Assembly (NCBI GenBank): GCA_947499505.1
Contig: CANMOQ010000004.1
Location: 62,001-126,000 of the forward strand
DNA length: 64,000 bases
From: an uncultured Erythrobacter sp.
Lineage (GTDB): Bacteria > Pseudomonadota > Alphaproteobacteria > Sphingomonadales > Sphingomonadaceae
Direction of reading: 5' to 3'
Below are positions 1 to 9,580 of this stretch, one piece after another (the first letter of the stretch is position 1; every line of letters begins with the position of its first letter). A model generated the notes under the pieces. That model ran no database searches. It worked only from the letters and a program-made list of their open reading frames with translations, and had not been told where the DNA came from. A program made the translations under genes and the position numbers.

Positions 1-1
1 C

Positions 2-349
2 GATGGCGGCGAGGTGCGTGTGCTCGGCCCAAGCACCAACCCGGCGACGAACCTGCTGATCGCGGACATTGTACTGCGCGGGGCCTCCAGCCTATTTCGC
101 AAGCAGGCGGAAAAAGGCATCGTCAAGACCAGCGAGGACGAACAAGGCGCGCGCGACATGCTGGATGGGCGTGGGATTTTGACCACTCTGGCATTGTACG
201 GCGCGAGCAAGCTGGCCACGCGCTCCGTGCCGGGCCTTGCGATTGTAGCGGGCGGATTGCTGGCCAAGACGCTGTATGATCGAGGAAAATCGATTGAACT
301 TCGGCGTAACGCTCGCTCAAAAAAGAAGTCTGGCGAACCGCTCGACTGA
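2..349 (+). CDS. Conserved hypothetical protein, 5' end cut by the window edge
   Basis: The reading frame is open from the first bases of the window, so the true start lies upstream; the GTG at 14 has no ribosome binding site and is probably internal. About 115 codons are visible. The middle is a mostly hydrophobic, Ala/Gly/Leu-rich stretch that could be one membrane-associated helix, and the C-terminus is basic (several Arg and Lys). I do not recognise a family. It lies 66 bp upstream of gmk on the same strand and may share its transcript. Confidence 0.6.
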   Translation, partial: DGGEVRVLGPSTNPATNLLIADIVLRGASSLFRKQAEKGIVKTSEDEQGARDMLDGRGILTTLALYGASKLATRSVPGLAIVAGGLLAKTLYDRGKSIELRRNARSKKKSGEPLD

Positions 350-415
350 CACCAATCTTACCTGCGCGTTATCACGAGACTTGATTTAACCGCCCGGTTT
401 GCGGCATCGGGCCGC

Positions 416-1075
416 ATGGGCGACACACCACAGCAGACCAATGATGATCCCGGCCACCTTAATCGCCGCGGTTTGATGTTCATTCTTTCCTCGCCATCGG
501 GCGCGGGCAAGACGACTTTGTCACGCATGCTGCTCGAAGCAGATCCCGAAATCGCTTTGTCCGTATCGGCCACGACCCGCCCGCCGCGTAAGGGCGAGAT
601 TGACGGCGTGCATTATCATTTCGTCTCGGACGCGAAATTTGACCAAATGGTCGAAGAGGACGACTTTTACGAATGGGCGCCGGTGTTCGATCACCGTTAT
701 GGAACGCCCAAAGGTTTGATCCGCAACGCCTTGAAAGAGGGCCAAGATTTCCTGTTCGACATTGATTGGCAGGGAACTCAGCAACTCTACCAAAAGGACC
801 AGCAGGACGTCGTCAGCGTGTTTATCCTGCCGCCGAGTCTAGAAGAGCTGCGCCGCCGGCTGGAAGAGCGCGCCACCGATAGCGGCGATGTAATCGACGG
901 CCGGATGGAGCGCGCGCGCGGCGAGATCAGCCACTGGGCCGAATATGACTATGTCGTGATCAATGATGATGTCGATGCGTGCTTTGCCAAGGTCCGCGAA
1001 ATTCTGGACGCAGAACGCATGCGGCGCACCCGACAGACGGGGCTAATCCCGTTTGTGCGCGAACTGATGGGGTAA
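416..1075 (+). CDS. gmk: Guanylate kinase
   Basis: Guanylate kinase phosphorylates GMP (and dGMP) to GDP with ATP, an essential cytoplasmic step of purine nucleotide synthesis. The 219-residue protein has the P-loop SPSGAGKTT near residue 26, followed by the GMP-binding region with the TTRPPRKGE motif and the DIDWQG segment, all in the expected order. Length is normal for the family apart from an N-terminal extension of about 20 residues before the MFILSSPSGAGK core. A second start at 476 would remove that extension, and neither start has a strong ribosome binding site. It is probably a housekeeping gene. Confidence 0.95.
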   Translation: MGDTPQQTNDDPGHLNRRGLMFILSSPSGAGKTTLSRMLLEADPEIALSVSATTRPPRKGEIDGVHYHFVSDAKFDQMVEEDDFYEWAPVFDHRYGTPKGLIRNALKEGQDFLFDIDWQGTQQLYQKDQQDVVSVFILPPSLEELRRRLEERATDSGDVIDGRMERARGEISHWAEYDYVVINDDVDACFAKVREILDAERMRRTRQTGLIPFVRELMG

Positions 1076-1185
1076 GCATTCCTCAGGCCAGCTACTGCAC
1101 GGCTCGCAGTGGCCCGTTTGATCACCGGCAAAGCTTTCGCAATGCACATTCTGAGGCAAAGTAGGCTCTCAGGAGAAATTTCGCC

Positions 1186-2052
1186 ATGACAATAGTCGCT
1201 CAAAGACCTCATGCATTTCAATCGAAAGTCATAGCCTGCCGAGGCCAAAGCGTCGACACCAAAGTCGAAGGCGCTTTCGCAATTGAAGTGCGCTTTCTCG
1301 CAGGCTTGAATGACCGTCAACAGTCCGCTTTCGCAAACGCTGCCATGAGATGGACCGACATTATTGTCGGCGAACTGCCGCCGGTCCAAGTCGATGGCGA
1401 AGTGATTGATGACGTTCTTATATTGGCAGAGGGTGCACAAATCGATGGACCAGGCCGCGTATTGGGCCAGGCAGGACCGACACATTTGAGGCCGATGGGA
1501 GCCGGCAGCACTGCCGCCATTCCTGCAAAAGGCCGAATGACGTTTGATACTGCCGACCTAGAGCAGCTCGAAGATGCCGGGACGCTGGACGATGTCATCA
1601 CTCACGAGATGGGGCATGTGCTTGGCGTCGGTACTATCTGGAGCCAAAAGGAGCTACTCAATAACGCGGGCACGGATAACCCGGTGTTTATCGGTGCTGG
1701 AGCACGCCGCGAATATGGCGCTTTGATTGGAGAGGACCCCACGGACGTTCCAGTGGAGAATCGCGGAGGCCGAGGGACTGCGGATTCCCATTGGCGCGAA
1801 GAGCTTTTCCGAAACGAATTGATGTCAGGGTTCATTGGGTCGACAGGCAACCCACTAAGCCGGTTGACCGCCGCAAGCATGGGCGATCTGGGTTATGACA
1901 TCAACCTAGATGCAGCCGAACCATATGAACTGCCAAGTCTGCTGCGTTCGTTCGAAATGCACATCAACGCATTGCGTGATGGAGTGGACATGCACGCGAT
2001 GTTACCCATCCTGCCAACCATGCTGCCGGAAGACAGCATGGAAACAGGCTAG
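1186..2052 (+). CDS. Leishmanolysin-like (M8-type) zinc metalloprotease
   Basis: The 288-residue protein carries a zinc-protease motif, HEMGH at residues 140-144 (two His ligands and the catalytic Glu). A third candidate zinc ligand is His202, followed by a Met-turn ELMSG at 211-215. This wide spacing between HExxH and the third His is the leishmanolysin (M8) arrangement. A good ribosome binding site (AGGAG) precedes the ATG. No N-terminal signal peptide is visible, so either export is non-classical or the enzyme acts in the cytoplasm. The substrate is unknown. It faces the SDR gene and the two genes end 24 bp apart. Confidence 0.75.
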   Translation: MTIVAQRPHAFQSKVIACRGQSVDTKVEGAFAIEVRFLAGLNDRQQSAFANAAMRWTDIIVGELPPVQVDGEVIDDVLILAEGAQIDGPGRVLGQAGPTHLRPMGAGSTAAIPAKGRMTFDTADLEQLEDAGTLDDVITHEMGHVLGVGTIWSQKELLNNAGTDNPVFIGAGARREYGALIGEDPTDVPVENRGGRGTADSHWREELFRNELMSGFIGSTGNPLSRLTAASMGDLGYDINLDAAEPYELPSLLRSFEMHINALRDGVDMHAMLPILPTMLPEDSMETG

Positions 2053-2060
2053 TCGTACGG

Positions 2061-2087
2061 CTGCTGGTTTTCATCTCTAACCAGCAG
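2061..2087. terminator. Inverted repeat between convergent genes, possible terminator
   Basis: CTGCTGGTT and AACCAGCAG form a perfect 9-bp stem with a 9-base loop. It sits just after the metalloprotease stop and overlaps the last codons of the SDR gene. There is no T-tract on either side, so its role as a terminator is only suggested by its position. Confidence 0.35.
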
Positions 2088-2883
2088 GATCGTTGAACAT
2101 GCTCGGCAGCGAGGCGTTCACGACGCCGCCATCGACAGTCACCGTGTCGCCAACCACATAATCGCCGGCCCGGCTGCACAGGTAGATGGCAGCAGCGGCC
2201 ATGTCTTCCTTCGTGCCGACGCGTTTGGACGGGATCATTGCAGCCGATGCGTCAGGCGCATTCTTGGCTGCCTTGTTCATCTCACTCGGGAAGGCGCCAG
2301 GCGCGATCGAAGTGACGATGATATTGTCTTGGATCAGACGCGCGGCCATCCGCTTGGTCAGCTGAATTACGGCCGCTTTCGATGCCTGATACGGATATGT
2401 TTCCCACGGGTTGATGCGCTGGCCATCAATGGACGAGACGTGGATCACCTTTGCCGGGTGATCGCCCTTGCCGCCTGCAACCAGCAGATCATGCAGTTTT
2501 TGCGTGAGGAAGAACGGCGTTTTGACGTTCAGGTCCATCGTACGGTGCCAGCCCGCTTCGCTGAACTCCAGATAAGGTTGTCCCCAAGCCGCGCCAGCGT
2601 TGTTGATCAAGATATCAAGCTTGTCCTCACGCTTCGCCATTTCATCGGCAAGGCTTTGGATGCCATCCATCTGGCTGAGGTCAGCAGGAATGCCGATCAC
2701 TTTGTCTTCGCCAAATTCGGCGATGGTTTCCTGCATTTGCTCGACTTTGCGCGCAGAGATATAAACCCGCGCACAGCCCGCAGACAGCAGACCCTCAACA
2801 AACATCTTGCCAATGCCGCGGCTACCGCCGGTCACCAGAGCAACGCGGCCGTTAAGGCCAAACAGGGCGTTCATATCCATCAT
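2077..2883 (-). CDS. SDR-family oxidoreductase
   Basis: A classical short-chain dehydrogenase/reductase of 268 residues. It has the nucleotide-binding TGGSRGIG near the N-terminus, the NNAG motif, and the catalytic Ser plus YxxSK region (VSSIDG, then YPYQASKAA). It should use NAD(P)H to oxidise a hydroxyl or reduce a carbonyl group; the substrate cannot be read from the sequence. The gene is last in a leftward group behind two acyl-CoA dehydrogenase genes and starts 24 bp after the nearer one, so it probably acts on hydroxyacyl- or keto-intermediates of the same pathway. Several in-frame ATGs lie at the start (2883, 2880, 2874); GGAG upstream favours 2883 or 2880. Confidence 0.9.
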   Translation of the reverse strand: MMDMNALFGLNGRVALVTGGSRGIGKMFVEGLLSAGCARVYISARKVEQMQETIAEFGEDKVIGIPADLSQMDGIQSLADEMAKREDKLDILINNAGAAWGQPYLEFSEAGWHRTMDLNVKTPFFLTQKLHDLLVAGGKGDHPAKVIHVSSIDGQRINPWETYPYQASKAAVIQLTKRMAARLIQDNIIVTSIAPGAFPSEMNKAAKNAPDASAAMIPSKRVGTKEDMAAAAIYLCSRAGDYVVGDTVTVDGGVVNASLPSMFNDPAG

Positions 2884-2906
2884 AATTCTTGCTCCAATTG
2901 GAAGGC

Positions 2907-4046
2907 TTAGTAGCCGCTCATCTCGGCCACACGGCCAGCATGGTAATAGGCATCGCCAAGGAATTCACTGAGCGCGCGGTCACGCTTCATATAGAGGCCG
3001 ATGTCATATTCGTCGGTCATGCCGATGCCACCGTGCATTTGCACACCTTCGCGCACGGCTAGGCCTGCGGTTTGCGAGACCTTCGCCTTGGCAACCGAAG
3101 CCATGAGGTCGGCCTTTTCGCTGTCGCCATCAAGCAATTGCTGCGCCTTGATCACAGCGGCGCGCGCGATCTCAACCTCCGAATAGAGGTGGCTTGCGCG
3201 GTGTTGCAGCGCTTGGAATTCGCCAATCAGCTTGCCGAATTGCTTGCGCTGCTTGAGGTATTCGACGGTCATATCCATCGCGCCGCTGGCGACGCCAACG
3301 CCCTCTGCCGCCGCGCCAACCCGGCCCGCCTTCAGCATCGCATTCAGCACTTCGCGTCCGCCATCCACTTCGCCAATAACCGCATCACCATCCAGCTCGA
3401 CGTCGTCAAATCTGGTGTGGGTCGCAACAGAGCTGTCGACCAGGCGAACCGCATCATGGCTCATATTCGCCGCGTCCTTGGGCACTGCGAAAAGGGTGAC
3501 ACCGTCCTCGTCATCATCGCTGCCGCTGGTGCGCGCCGCGACAACAATCATGTCAGAGCTTGCGCCGTGAATGACGAAGTCTTTCTGGCCGGATAGCTTG
3601 AAGCCATTGCCTGACTTTTCGGCGCGCATTTTGATCCGCTCTGGGCGATGCTTTGCGCCTTCATCAATTGCCACAGCAAACACGCTCTTTCCTTCGATCA
3701 AGCCGGGCAGATAGCGGCCGCGCAGATCGCTGGAACCATGGCCCAGAGCCGTCGCTGCCAAGACTGAGCTGGTCAGGAAAGGCGAAGGCGACAGGTTTCG
3801 ACCGATCTCTTCCAGCACAATACCTGCCTCGACATGGCCCATGCCAAGCCCGCCATCTTCTTCGCCAACAAGAATGCCGGTAAAGCCCATTTCGCCAAAC
3901 TGCTCCCACAGCGCATGGCCAAAACCATCCGGGCAATCACGGTCTCGCCAATGGCGCAATTGCTTAGCAATATTGCCTTCTTCGGCCATAAATTGGCGGG
4001 CGCTGTCGGCCAGCATGGCCTGGTCGTCATTGTGGTAAAGGGGCAT
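2907..4046 (-). CDS. Acyl-CoA dehydrogenase (small, FadE17-18-like)
   Basis: This FAD enzyme introduces the alpha-beta double bond into an acyl-CoA. The 379-residue protein has the acyl-CoA dehydrogenase fold throughout. The N-terminal helical domain comes first. Near the C-terminus are the QFGKLIGEFQALQH segment and the MHGGIGMTDEYDIGLYMKRDRAL motif, typical of the family. Two ACAD genes of unlike sequence lie side by side here (this one and 4129-5307). In actinobacterial and alphaproteobacterial steroid or branched-chain pathways such pairs can form heteromeric enzymes, so the pair may be one alpha2beta2 enzyme (inference). Confidence 0.9.
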   Translation of the reverse strand: MPLYHNDDQAMLADSARQFMAEEGNIAKQLRHWRDRDCPDGFGHALWEQFGEMGFTGILVGEEDGGLGMGHVEAGIVLEEIGRNLSPSPFLTSSVLAATALGHGSSDLRGRYLPGLIEGKSVFAVAIDEGAKHRPERIKMRAEKSGNGFKLSGQKDFVIHGASSDMIVVAARTSGSDDDEDGVTLFAVPKDAANMSHDAVRLVDSSVATHTRFDDVELDGDAVIGEVDGGREVLNAMLKAGRVGAAAEGVGVASGAMDMTVEYLKQRKQFGKLIGEFQALQHRASHLYSEVEIARAAVIKAQQLLDGDSEKADLMASVAKAKVSQTAGLAVREGVQMHGGIGMTDEYDIGLYMKRDRALSEFLGDAYYHAGRVAEMSGY

Positions 4047-4128
4047 TGTCCCTTGATCCTCTCATACGTTTATTCTTGCGGGCCGCCCGCGCTATTTGTG
4101 GGGCGGCCATGTGTGCTTCAGCGTTCGG

Positions 4129-5307
4129 TTAAGAACCGGGCAGGTCGAGAATGCGCTTGGAAATCACATTCAGCATGACTTCCGATGTACCGCCCTCGAT
4201 AGAGTTCGCCTTGGTCCGCAGCCAGTTGCGAGATGGCTTACCGCCGCTCGTTTCCTCGCTCTCCCACTCCAGACTGCGCGAGCCGCCAGCTGACATCATC
4301 AACTCGTGGCGACGCTTATTAAGCTCAGTCCCTGCGTATTTCATCATGTTCGGCTGAGCGGGATGCGCCTTGCCTACCTTGATTTCATCGAGGAATTTCT
4401 CGCCCATCGCTCCGTAAGCCAGCGCATCAACGTCGAACATCGCCAGCTCTGCGCGCAGGACCGGGTCCAGCTCACCAGCGTGACGCTTCATCGCCGCACC
4501 GATCGTTCCCGTGTTGCCGCCGTCAGCGCCGGAAATCATCTCACGCTCGTGGCCGAGCAGATACTTCGCCACGTCCCAGCCGCGATTGATTTCGCCCACT
4601 TGCGCAGGGAGGCCTTCGCCATAGCTCTTAGGCACCTTCACGTTGTCCATAAAGGTTTCACAGAACGGAGAGTTGCCACTGATCAGCTTGATCGGCTTGG
4701 TCGAGCAGCCTTCGCTTTCCATGTCGAACAGCATGAAGGTGATGCCTTGATACTTGTTCTCTTTGTCGGTGCGCACCAGGCAGAAAATCCAATCGGCTTG
4801 GTCAGCATAGCTGGTCCAAACCTTCTGACCGTTCACGACCCAGTGATCGCCTTTGTCTTCGCCAAAGGTTTGCAGGCTGACCAGATCGCTGCCCGAACCC
4901 GGCTCTGAATAGCCCTGGCACCAGCGGATTTCGCCGCGCGCAATCTCGCCTAGAAAATGCTTCTTCTGCTCTTCCGTACCGAAGTGCAGCAGCGCTGGGC
5001 CAAGCATCCAAATGCCAAAGCTGGAGAGCGGCGGGCGCGCATTGATGCGGCTCATTTCCTGCCTCAGAACCTTGGCTTCTTCAGGCGCGAGACCTGCGCC
5101 GCCATATTCTTTTGGCCATGCGGGTACTGTGTAGCCTTTCGCAAGGCACGCATCAAACCAAGCCTTTTGCGCGTCATTCTTGAAGGTTGCCCGGCGGCCG
5201 CCCCAGTAAATGTCGCCTTCATCGCGTACAGGTTGGCGCATCTCAGCCGGACAGTTCGCCTCCAGCCATGCGCGGGTTTCTTGGCGGAATTGTTCTAGAT
5301 CGGACAT
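4129..5307 (-). CDS. Acyl-CoA dehydrogenase
   Basis: A 392-residue acyl-CoA dehydrogenase. The FAD and substrate signature GYSEPGSGSDL is near residue 132, followed by the VNGQKVWTSYADQADW block. The C-terminal SIEGGTSEVMLNVISKRILDLP matches the family's usual end. It is the first gene of the leftward group, with an AG-rich ribosome binding site before the ATG. The next gene (second ACAD) begins 82 bp downstream and the SDR follows. The divergent intergenic region at 5308-5569 probably controls this operon and the rightward one. Confidence 0.92.
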   Translation of the reverse strand: MSDLEQFRQETRAWLEANCPAEMRQPVRDEGDIYWGGRRATFKNDAQKAWFDACLAKGYTVPAWPKEYGGAGLAPEEAKVLRQEMSRINARPPLSSFGIWMLGPALLHFGTEEQKKHFLGEIARGEIRWCQGYSEPGSGSDLVSLQTFGEDKGDHWVVNGQKVWTSYADQADWIFCLVRTDKENKYQGITFMLFDMESEGCSTKPIKLISGNSPFCETFMDNVKVPKSYGEGLPAQVGEINRGWDVAKYLLGHEREMISGADGGNTGTIGAAMKRHAGELDPVLRAELAMFDVDALAYGAMGEKFLDEIKVGKAHPAQPNMMKYAGTELNKRRHELMMSAGGSRSLEWESEETSGGKPSRNWLRTKANSIEGGTSEVMLNVISKRILDLPGS

Positions 5308-5492
5308 GTCGCCGACTCTCCTCTCAACTAAGCTCCCACTTGACGCTTACGTTATGGTCATTTGCGCGTCCGCTGCAAGCGCTCAAATGCTAGGCTTGCA
5401 AGGAACAGAGCGCCAATCGCGAATGCCGTAACGTCAAGTCACTGACCCCATGCCAAAACCCCAGCTTTGCATTGACGCGCCGCCTGCTTCGC

Positions 5493-5506
5493 TTACGTTT
5501 GCGTAA
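5493..5506. promoter_or_regulatory. Candidate TetR-type operator in the divergent control region
   Basis: TTACG-TTTG-CGTAA is a perfect palindrome between the leftward acyl-CoA dehydrogenase operon and the rightward GPH transporter gene. Related TTACGTTA and CCGTAACGT half-sites occur at about 5347 and 5427 in the same 262-bp region. Palindromes of this size and shape are typical operators of TetR-family regulators of acyl-CoA catabolism. No regulator gene is adjacent, so the protein that binds is unknown. Confidence 0.4.
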
Positions 5507-5569
5507 AGAGCTTGGGAGAGCTGCAATGCAAAGATTCGCAGGAAATGGCCGCCGCAGCGAGGTGTCTGC

Positions 5570-7033
5570 GTGAGCCTTGTCCAGGGGCCGCTACCTTTGC
5601 GGCTGAAACTGATCCACGGCTTTGGCGCGGTGGCTTTCGGCGTAAAGGACACCGGCTTTTCGTTCTTCCTATTGCTGTTTTACAACCAAGTCTTGGGCAT
5701 GGACGCCGGGCTCGTCAGCGCAGCTCTGCTGATCGCTTTGCTGGTCGATGCGGTAATCGATCCAATTCTCGGCAATCTTTCTGACCGGACCTACACAAAG
5801 TGGGGCCGGCGCCTGCCGTGGCTCTATGCCGCGCCGATACCGCTCGCCTTTGCATGGGTGCTGATGTGGTCTCCGCCCGGCGGCGAAGCGCCCACATTCC
5901 TAGGGCTAGTTGGGATCGCAGTTGTCGTGCGCATCCTGCTTTCGGCGTGCGAAGTGCCTTCGATCTCGCTCTTGCCAGAAATCACTTCCGACTATGTCGA
6001 GCGAACAACTCTATTCCGCTATCGCTATCTTTCAGGCTGGCTCGGCGGTTTGTTCATGATGGTCCTTGCCTACACCGTGTTTCTGGGCGGTGAGAACGGC
6101 CTGCTGCAACAAGATGGCTATGTCGGGTTTGGAATATTCGGTGGGATATTAATGGCCATCTCAGTCTTGGGATCGGCCTTCGGACAGCACAAATTGGTCG
6201 CTCACCTGCCCACCACCAAACCGGAGCCGTTCAGCCTAAAGGCGTGCTTCTCTGAAATTACCCACGCGTTCAGCGAAAAGGCCTTCCTGATATTCGCCGC
6301 TGGCGGGCTTGCCGCCTATGTCAGCCAAGGGATGAGCTTCTCGCTCTCAAACTATCTCAATGTGTTCGTTTGGCGGCTCGATGCGACGCCTTTGCCGTTC
6401 ATCTCGGAAGGCGCAACGGCGCTTAACTTCTATCCGTTTGCGCTGTTCCTATCCGTGATCGTGATGTTCTTCATCGTCGGGCCGATGCACGATAAATTAG
6501 GCAAACCGAAAAGTGCAGCAATCAGCGCAATTGCGAGCCTTTGCATCCTGCTGTTCCCCTATGCTGCATTGGTCTTGGGTTTCTGGCCTCAGCCCGGCAC
6601 TCTTGCGTCGGCAGGCTGGCTCTATCTGCTGCTTGTCCCGGGCAATGCGCTAGCAGTGGTCGTGATGATCTCCGCATCGTCAATGATCGCGGAAATTGTC
6701 GAGGCCTATCAGGAGCGCACTGGTAAGCGGGCCGAGGGGGCATTCTATTCCGGCAATTGGCTGGTCCAAAAATGCGCCACCGGTTTTGGCATATTCATCA
6801 GCGGGCAAATCCTTTCAGCCGCGCAATTGTCGCCATCGGCCGACCCGAGCACAGTGCCCGAAACGGTGATCACCGACATCGTCATCTACTTCGGAGTGAT
6901 CACCGCAGTCTTGGCTCTGATCGCAGCATTTTGGCTTGGACGTTTTCCGATCAACCGGGCCGATCACGAGGCGCGCGTGGCGGCGATGAACGTTCAAAAA
7001 ACCGTCGTTCAAGACAGCCAGGCACTCGAATAA
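5570..7033 (+). CDS. GPH-family (sugar:cation symporter type) MFS transporter
   Basis: A 487-residue integral membrane protein with about 12 hydrophobic segments. Near the N-terminus it has DAVIDPILGNLSDRT followed by KWGRRLPW, the conserved loop of glycoside-pentoside-hexuronide:cation symporters. The start is GTG, with GAGG eight bases upstream. It is the first gene of the rightward group, followed by an acyl-CoA dehydrogenase. GPH members in such settings may import glycosides or other ring compounds whose breakdown yields acyl-CoA. The actual substrate is unknown. Confidence 0.85.
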   Translation: MSLVQGPLPLRLKLIHGFGAVAFGVKDTGFSFFLLLFYNQVLGMDAGLVSAALLIALLVDAVIDPILGNLSDRTYTKWGRRLPWLYAAPIPLAFAWVLMWSPPGGEAPTFLGLVGIAVVVRILLSACEVPSISLLPEITSDYVERTTLFRYRYLSGWLGGLFMMVLAYTVFLGGENGLLQQDGYVGFGIFGGILMAISVLGSAFGQHKLVAHLPTTKPEPFSLKACFSEITHAFSEKAFLIFAAGGLAAYVSQGMSFSLSNYLNVFVWRLDATPLPFISEGATALNFYPFALFLSVIVMFFIVGPMHDKLGKPKSAAISAIASLCILLFPYAALVLGFWPQPGTLASAGWLYLLLVPGNALAVVVMISASSMIAEIVEAYQERTGKRAEGAFYSGNWLVQKCATGFGIFISGQILSAAQLSPSADPSTVPETVITDIVIYFGVITAVLALIAAFWLGRFPINRADHEARVAAMNVQKTVVQDSQALE

Positions 7034-7126
7034 TCACAAAAAGACAACTTGGCGCAGGCCTCCGCCTCTGCCACGGTCCCACCAATTCAGAATCAAACTT
7101 TCAAAGTTAGAGCGAGGATATTTTCC

Positions 7127-8464
7127 ATGGATTTTCAGCCAACCGAACGTCAGGTCTATTGGCGCGACCGCGTGCGCGATTTTATCGAAGCGCATGTCCG
7201 CCCCAACATGGACACCTATAAGGCACAGGATGCCGAGGGCGATCGTTGGAAAGTGATCCAGATCATCGAAGACAAGAAGAAGCTGGCGAAGGAAGCTGGC
7301 ATCTGGAATCTGTTCATGCCCCCGCGCAATGAGGGCCACCATCACGTCGAAGAGACATTTGAATTTGAAGGCCCGGGCCTGACGAACCTCGAATACGCTC
7401 TGTGTGCAGAAGAAATGGGCCGCATCGGCTGGGCCAGTGAAGTCTTCAACTGCTCCGCGCCCGACACCGGCAACATGGAAGTGTTCCACCGTTACGGCAC
7501 GATTGAGCAAAAGGAACAATGGCTGCGTCCGATCATGAACGGCGAAATCCGTTCTGCCTTCCTGATGACAGAGCCCTTCACCGCTTCGTCTGATGCAACC
7601 AATATTGAGACCAGCATTGTTCGTGACGGCGATGAATATGTGATCAATGGCCGCAAATGGTGGTCTTCGGGTCTGGGCGATCCGCGCTGTAAGGTCTCCA
7701 TCGTGATGGGTAAAACTGACCCAACCGCAGGCCGTCACGCACAGCAATCAATGCTTTTGATGCCGAACGATGCGCCGGGCGTGAACATCATCCGTCATCT
7801 GCCCGTATTCGGCTATGACGATGCGCCCCACGGCCATATGGAAGTGGAAATGAAGGACGTTCGCGTGCCTGTCAGCAACATGCTGCTGGGCGAAGGTCGC
7901 GGTTTCGAGATCGCTCAAGGGCGCCTCGGCCCAGGCCGTATCCACCACTGCATGCGCACCATCGGCGTGGCAGAAGAGGCGCTGGCGAAGATGTGCAAGC
8001 GTCTGCAAGAGCGCGAAGCCTTCGGTAAGCCGATCTACAAGCACTCCGTTTGGGAAGAGCGCGTGGCGCGTGCCCGCATCGACATCGACATGACTCGTCT
8101 GCTGTGCCTCAAGGCTGCTGACATGATGGACAAGGTCGGCAACAAATCGGCCAAGCAGGAAATCGCGATGATCAAGGTTCAGGCGCCGAACATGGCTCTG
8201 AAAATCATTGACGATGCGATCCAAGCCCACGGCGGCGGCGGTGTGTCGAACGACTACGGCCTCGCCAACGCTTATGCGCATCAGCGCACCTTGCGTCTCG
8301 CCGATGGTCCCGATGAAGTGCACGCACGGTCCATCGCCCGGATGGAATTTGGCAAGCACGTTCCGGAAGAAGGGCCAACCGCCAACGCTCTGCGCGGCAA
8401 CAGCGGCAATGCCGCCAATGATGCTGGTGGGTTCAGCTCAGGCGATATGGGCGCCACCCGCTGA
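7127..8464 (+). CDS. Acyl-CoA dehydrogenase (ACAD10/11-like)
   Basis: A 445-residue acyl-CoA dehydrogenase. I chose the ATG at 7127 because GCGAGGA lies just upstream and the N-terminus then matches the family; an upstream in-frame start at 7049 adds an unlikely 26 residues. [16 protein letters not shown] replaces the more common SEPGxGSD signature, and [33 protein letters not shown] is the usual C-terminal block. Close relatives act with an aminoglycoside-phosphotransferase-like protein. That partner is encoded two genes downstream, as in the fused eukaryotic ACAD10/ACAD11 proteins, which process 4-hydroxyacyl-CoAs. Confidence 0.9.
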   Translation: MDFQPTERQVYWRDRVRDFIEAHVRPNMDTYKAQDAEGDRWKVIQIIEDKKKLAKEAGIWNLFMPPRNEGHHHVEETFEFEGPGLTNLEYALCAEEMGRIGWASEVFNCSAPDTGNMEVFHRYGTIEQKEQWLRPIMNGEIRSAFLMTEPFTASSDATNIETSIVRDGDEYVINGRKWWSSGLGDPRCKVSIVMGKTDPTAGRHAQQSMLLMPNDAPGVNIIRHLPVFGYDDAPHGHMEVEMKDVRVPVSNMLLGEGRGFEIAQGRLGPGRIHHCMRTIGVAEEALAKMCKRLQEREAFGKPIYKHSVWEERVARARIDIDMTRLLCLKAADMMDKVGNKSAKQEIAMIKVQAPNMALKIIDDAIQAHGGGGVSNDYGLANAYAHQRTLRLADGPDEVHARSIARMEFGKHVPEEGPTANALRGNSGNAANDAGGFSSGDMGATR

Positions 8465-8491
8465 GCGGCGGCAAAAGGGGAGAGGCCAGTT

Positions 8492-9580
8492 ATGGCAAAG
8501 GCAGCAATTCTGGAGACGCCAGGTGAAGGCCTCGTCATTGGCGAGGTCGATCTGGCCGATCCAGCGCCGCACGAAGTGCTGATTGATACCAAGGCCTGCG
8601 GCCTGTGCCATTCAGATCTGCACTTCATTGATGGGGCATATCCGCACCCTCTCCCCGCAATTCCGGGGCATGAGGCGGCAGGCATTGTCCGCGCAGTGGG
8701 CAGCGAAGTGCGCTCCGTCAAACCCGGTGATCACGTCGTAACCTGCCTCAGCGCCTTCTGCGGGACTTGCGAATTCTGCGTGACCGGGCGCATGGCGCTC
8801 TGCCTTGGTGGGAACACTCGCCGGGGCAAGGGCGATGTACTGCGCATCAGCCGGAATGGCGGCGAACCGGTCAATCAGATGCTGAACCTGTCGGCCTTTT
8901 CCGAACAAATGTTGATTCATGAGAATGCCTGCGTTTCGATCGACAAAGATATGCCGCTCGATCGGGCGGCGATCATTGGTTGCGCGGTTACAACCGGTGC
9001 GGGCACGATCTTCAATGCTTGCAAGCTGACGCCGGGCCAGACCGTTGCGGTTATCGGCTGCGGCGGGGTTGGTCTTGCGGTTGTAAATGCGGCCAAGATT
9101 GCAGGCGCTGGTCAGATCATCGCCGCCGATCCGCTTCCGGAAAAGCGCGCTTTGGCAGAAACGTTGGGAGCAACTCACACCGTGGATGCCATGGCCGATG
9201 ATGCCGCCAAGCAGATCACGACGATCTCGAACGGGGGCGTCGACTTCGGCATTGAGGCGGTTGGGCGTCAGGCCTCCGCCGACCTCGCGGTTGCGTGCTT
9301 GCGGCGCGGCGGTACGGCTGTGATCCTCGGTATGATGCCATTGGATTGCAAAGTCGGGCTTGGCGCGATGGACCTGCTCGGCGGCAAGAAGCTGATGGGC
9401 GCGATCATGGGGATGAACCATTTCCCGGTTGATCTTCCACGCCTCGTAGATTTCTACCTTCGCGGTCTGCTCGATCTCGATACGATCATCGCAGAGCGGA
9501 TCGCGCTCGATGATATTAACGCTGGTTTTGACAAAATGCGCGCCGGCAATTCTGCGCGCAGTGTTGTGGTGTTTGACTGA
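8492..9580 (+). CDS. Zinc-dependent alcohol dehydrogenase (MDR family)
   Basis: A 362-residue medium-chain dehydrogenase. The catalytic-zinc region ACGLCHSDLHF and PGHEAAG is present. The structural-zinc loop has four cysteines in the FCGTCEFCVTGRMALC block. The Rossmann motif VIGCGGVGLAVV lies near residue 190. It should oxidise an alcohol with NAD(P)+. It follows the acyl-CoA dehydrogenase by 27 bp with a strong ribosome binding site (AGGGGAGAGG). Its stop overlaps the next start by one base (TGATG), so it is translationally coupled to the phosphotransferase gene. Confidence 0.92.
   Translation: MAKAAILETPGEGLVIGEVDLADPAPHEVLIDTKACGLCHSDLHFIDGAYPHPLPAIPGHEAAGIVRAVGSEVRSVKPGDHVVTCLSAFCGTCEFCVTGRMALCLGGNTRRGKGDVLRISRNGGEPVNQMLNLSAFSEQMLIHENACVSIDKDMPLDRAAIIGCAVTTGAGTIFNACKLTPGQTVAVIGCGGVGLAVVNAAKIAGAGQIIAADPLPEKRALAETLGATHTVDAMADDAAKQITTISNGGVDFGIEAVGRQASADLAVACLRRGGTAVILGMMPLDCKVGLGAMDLLGGKKLMGAIMGMNHFPVDLPRLVDFYLRGLLDLDTIIAERIALDDINAGFDKMRAGNSARSVVVFD

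Noticed and set aside
949..1485. Minus-strand ORF of 178 residues
   Set aside because: It is a shadow of gmk and the metalloprotease genes, which have clear motifs on the plus strand.
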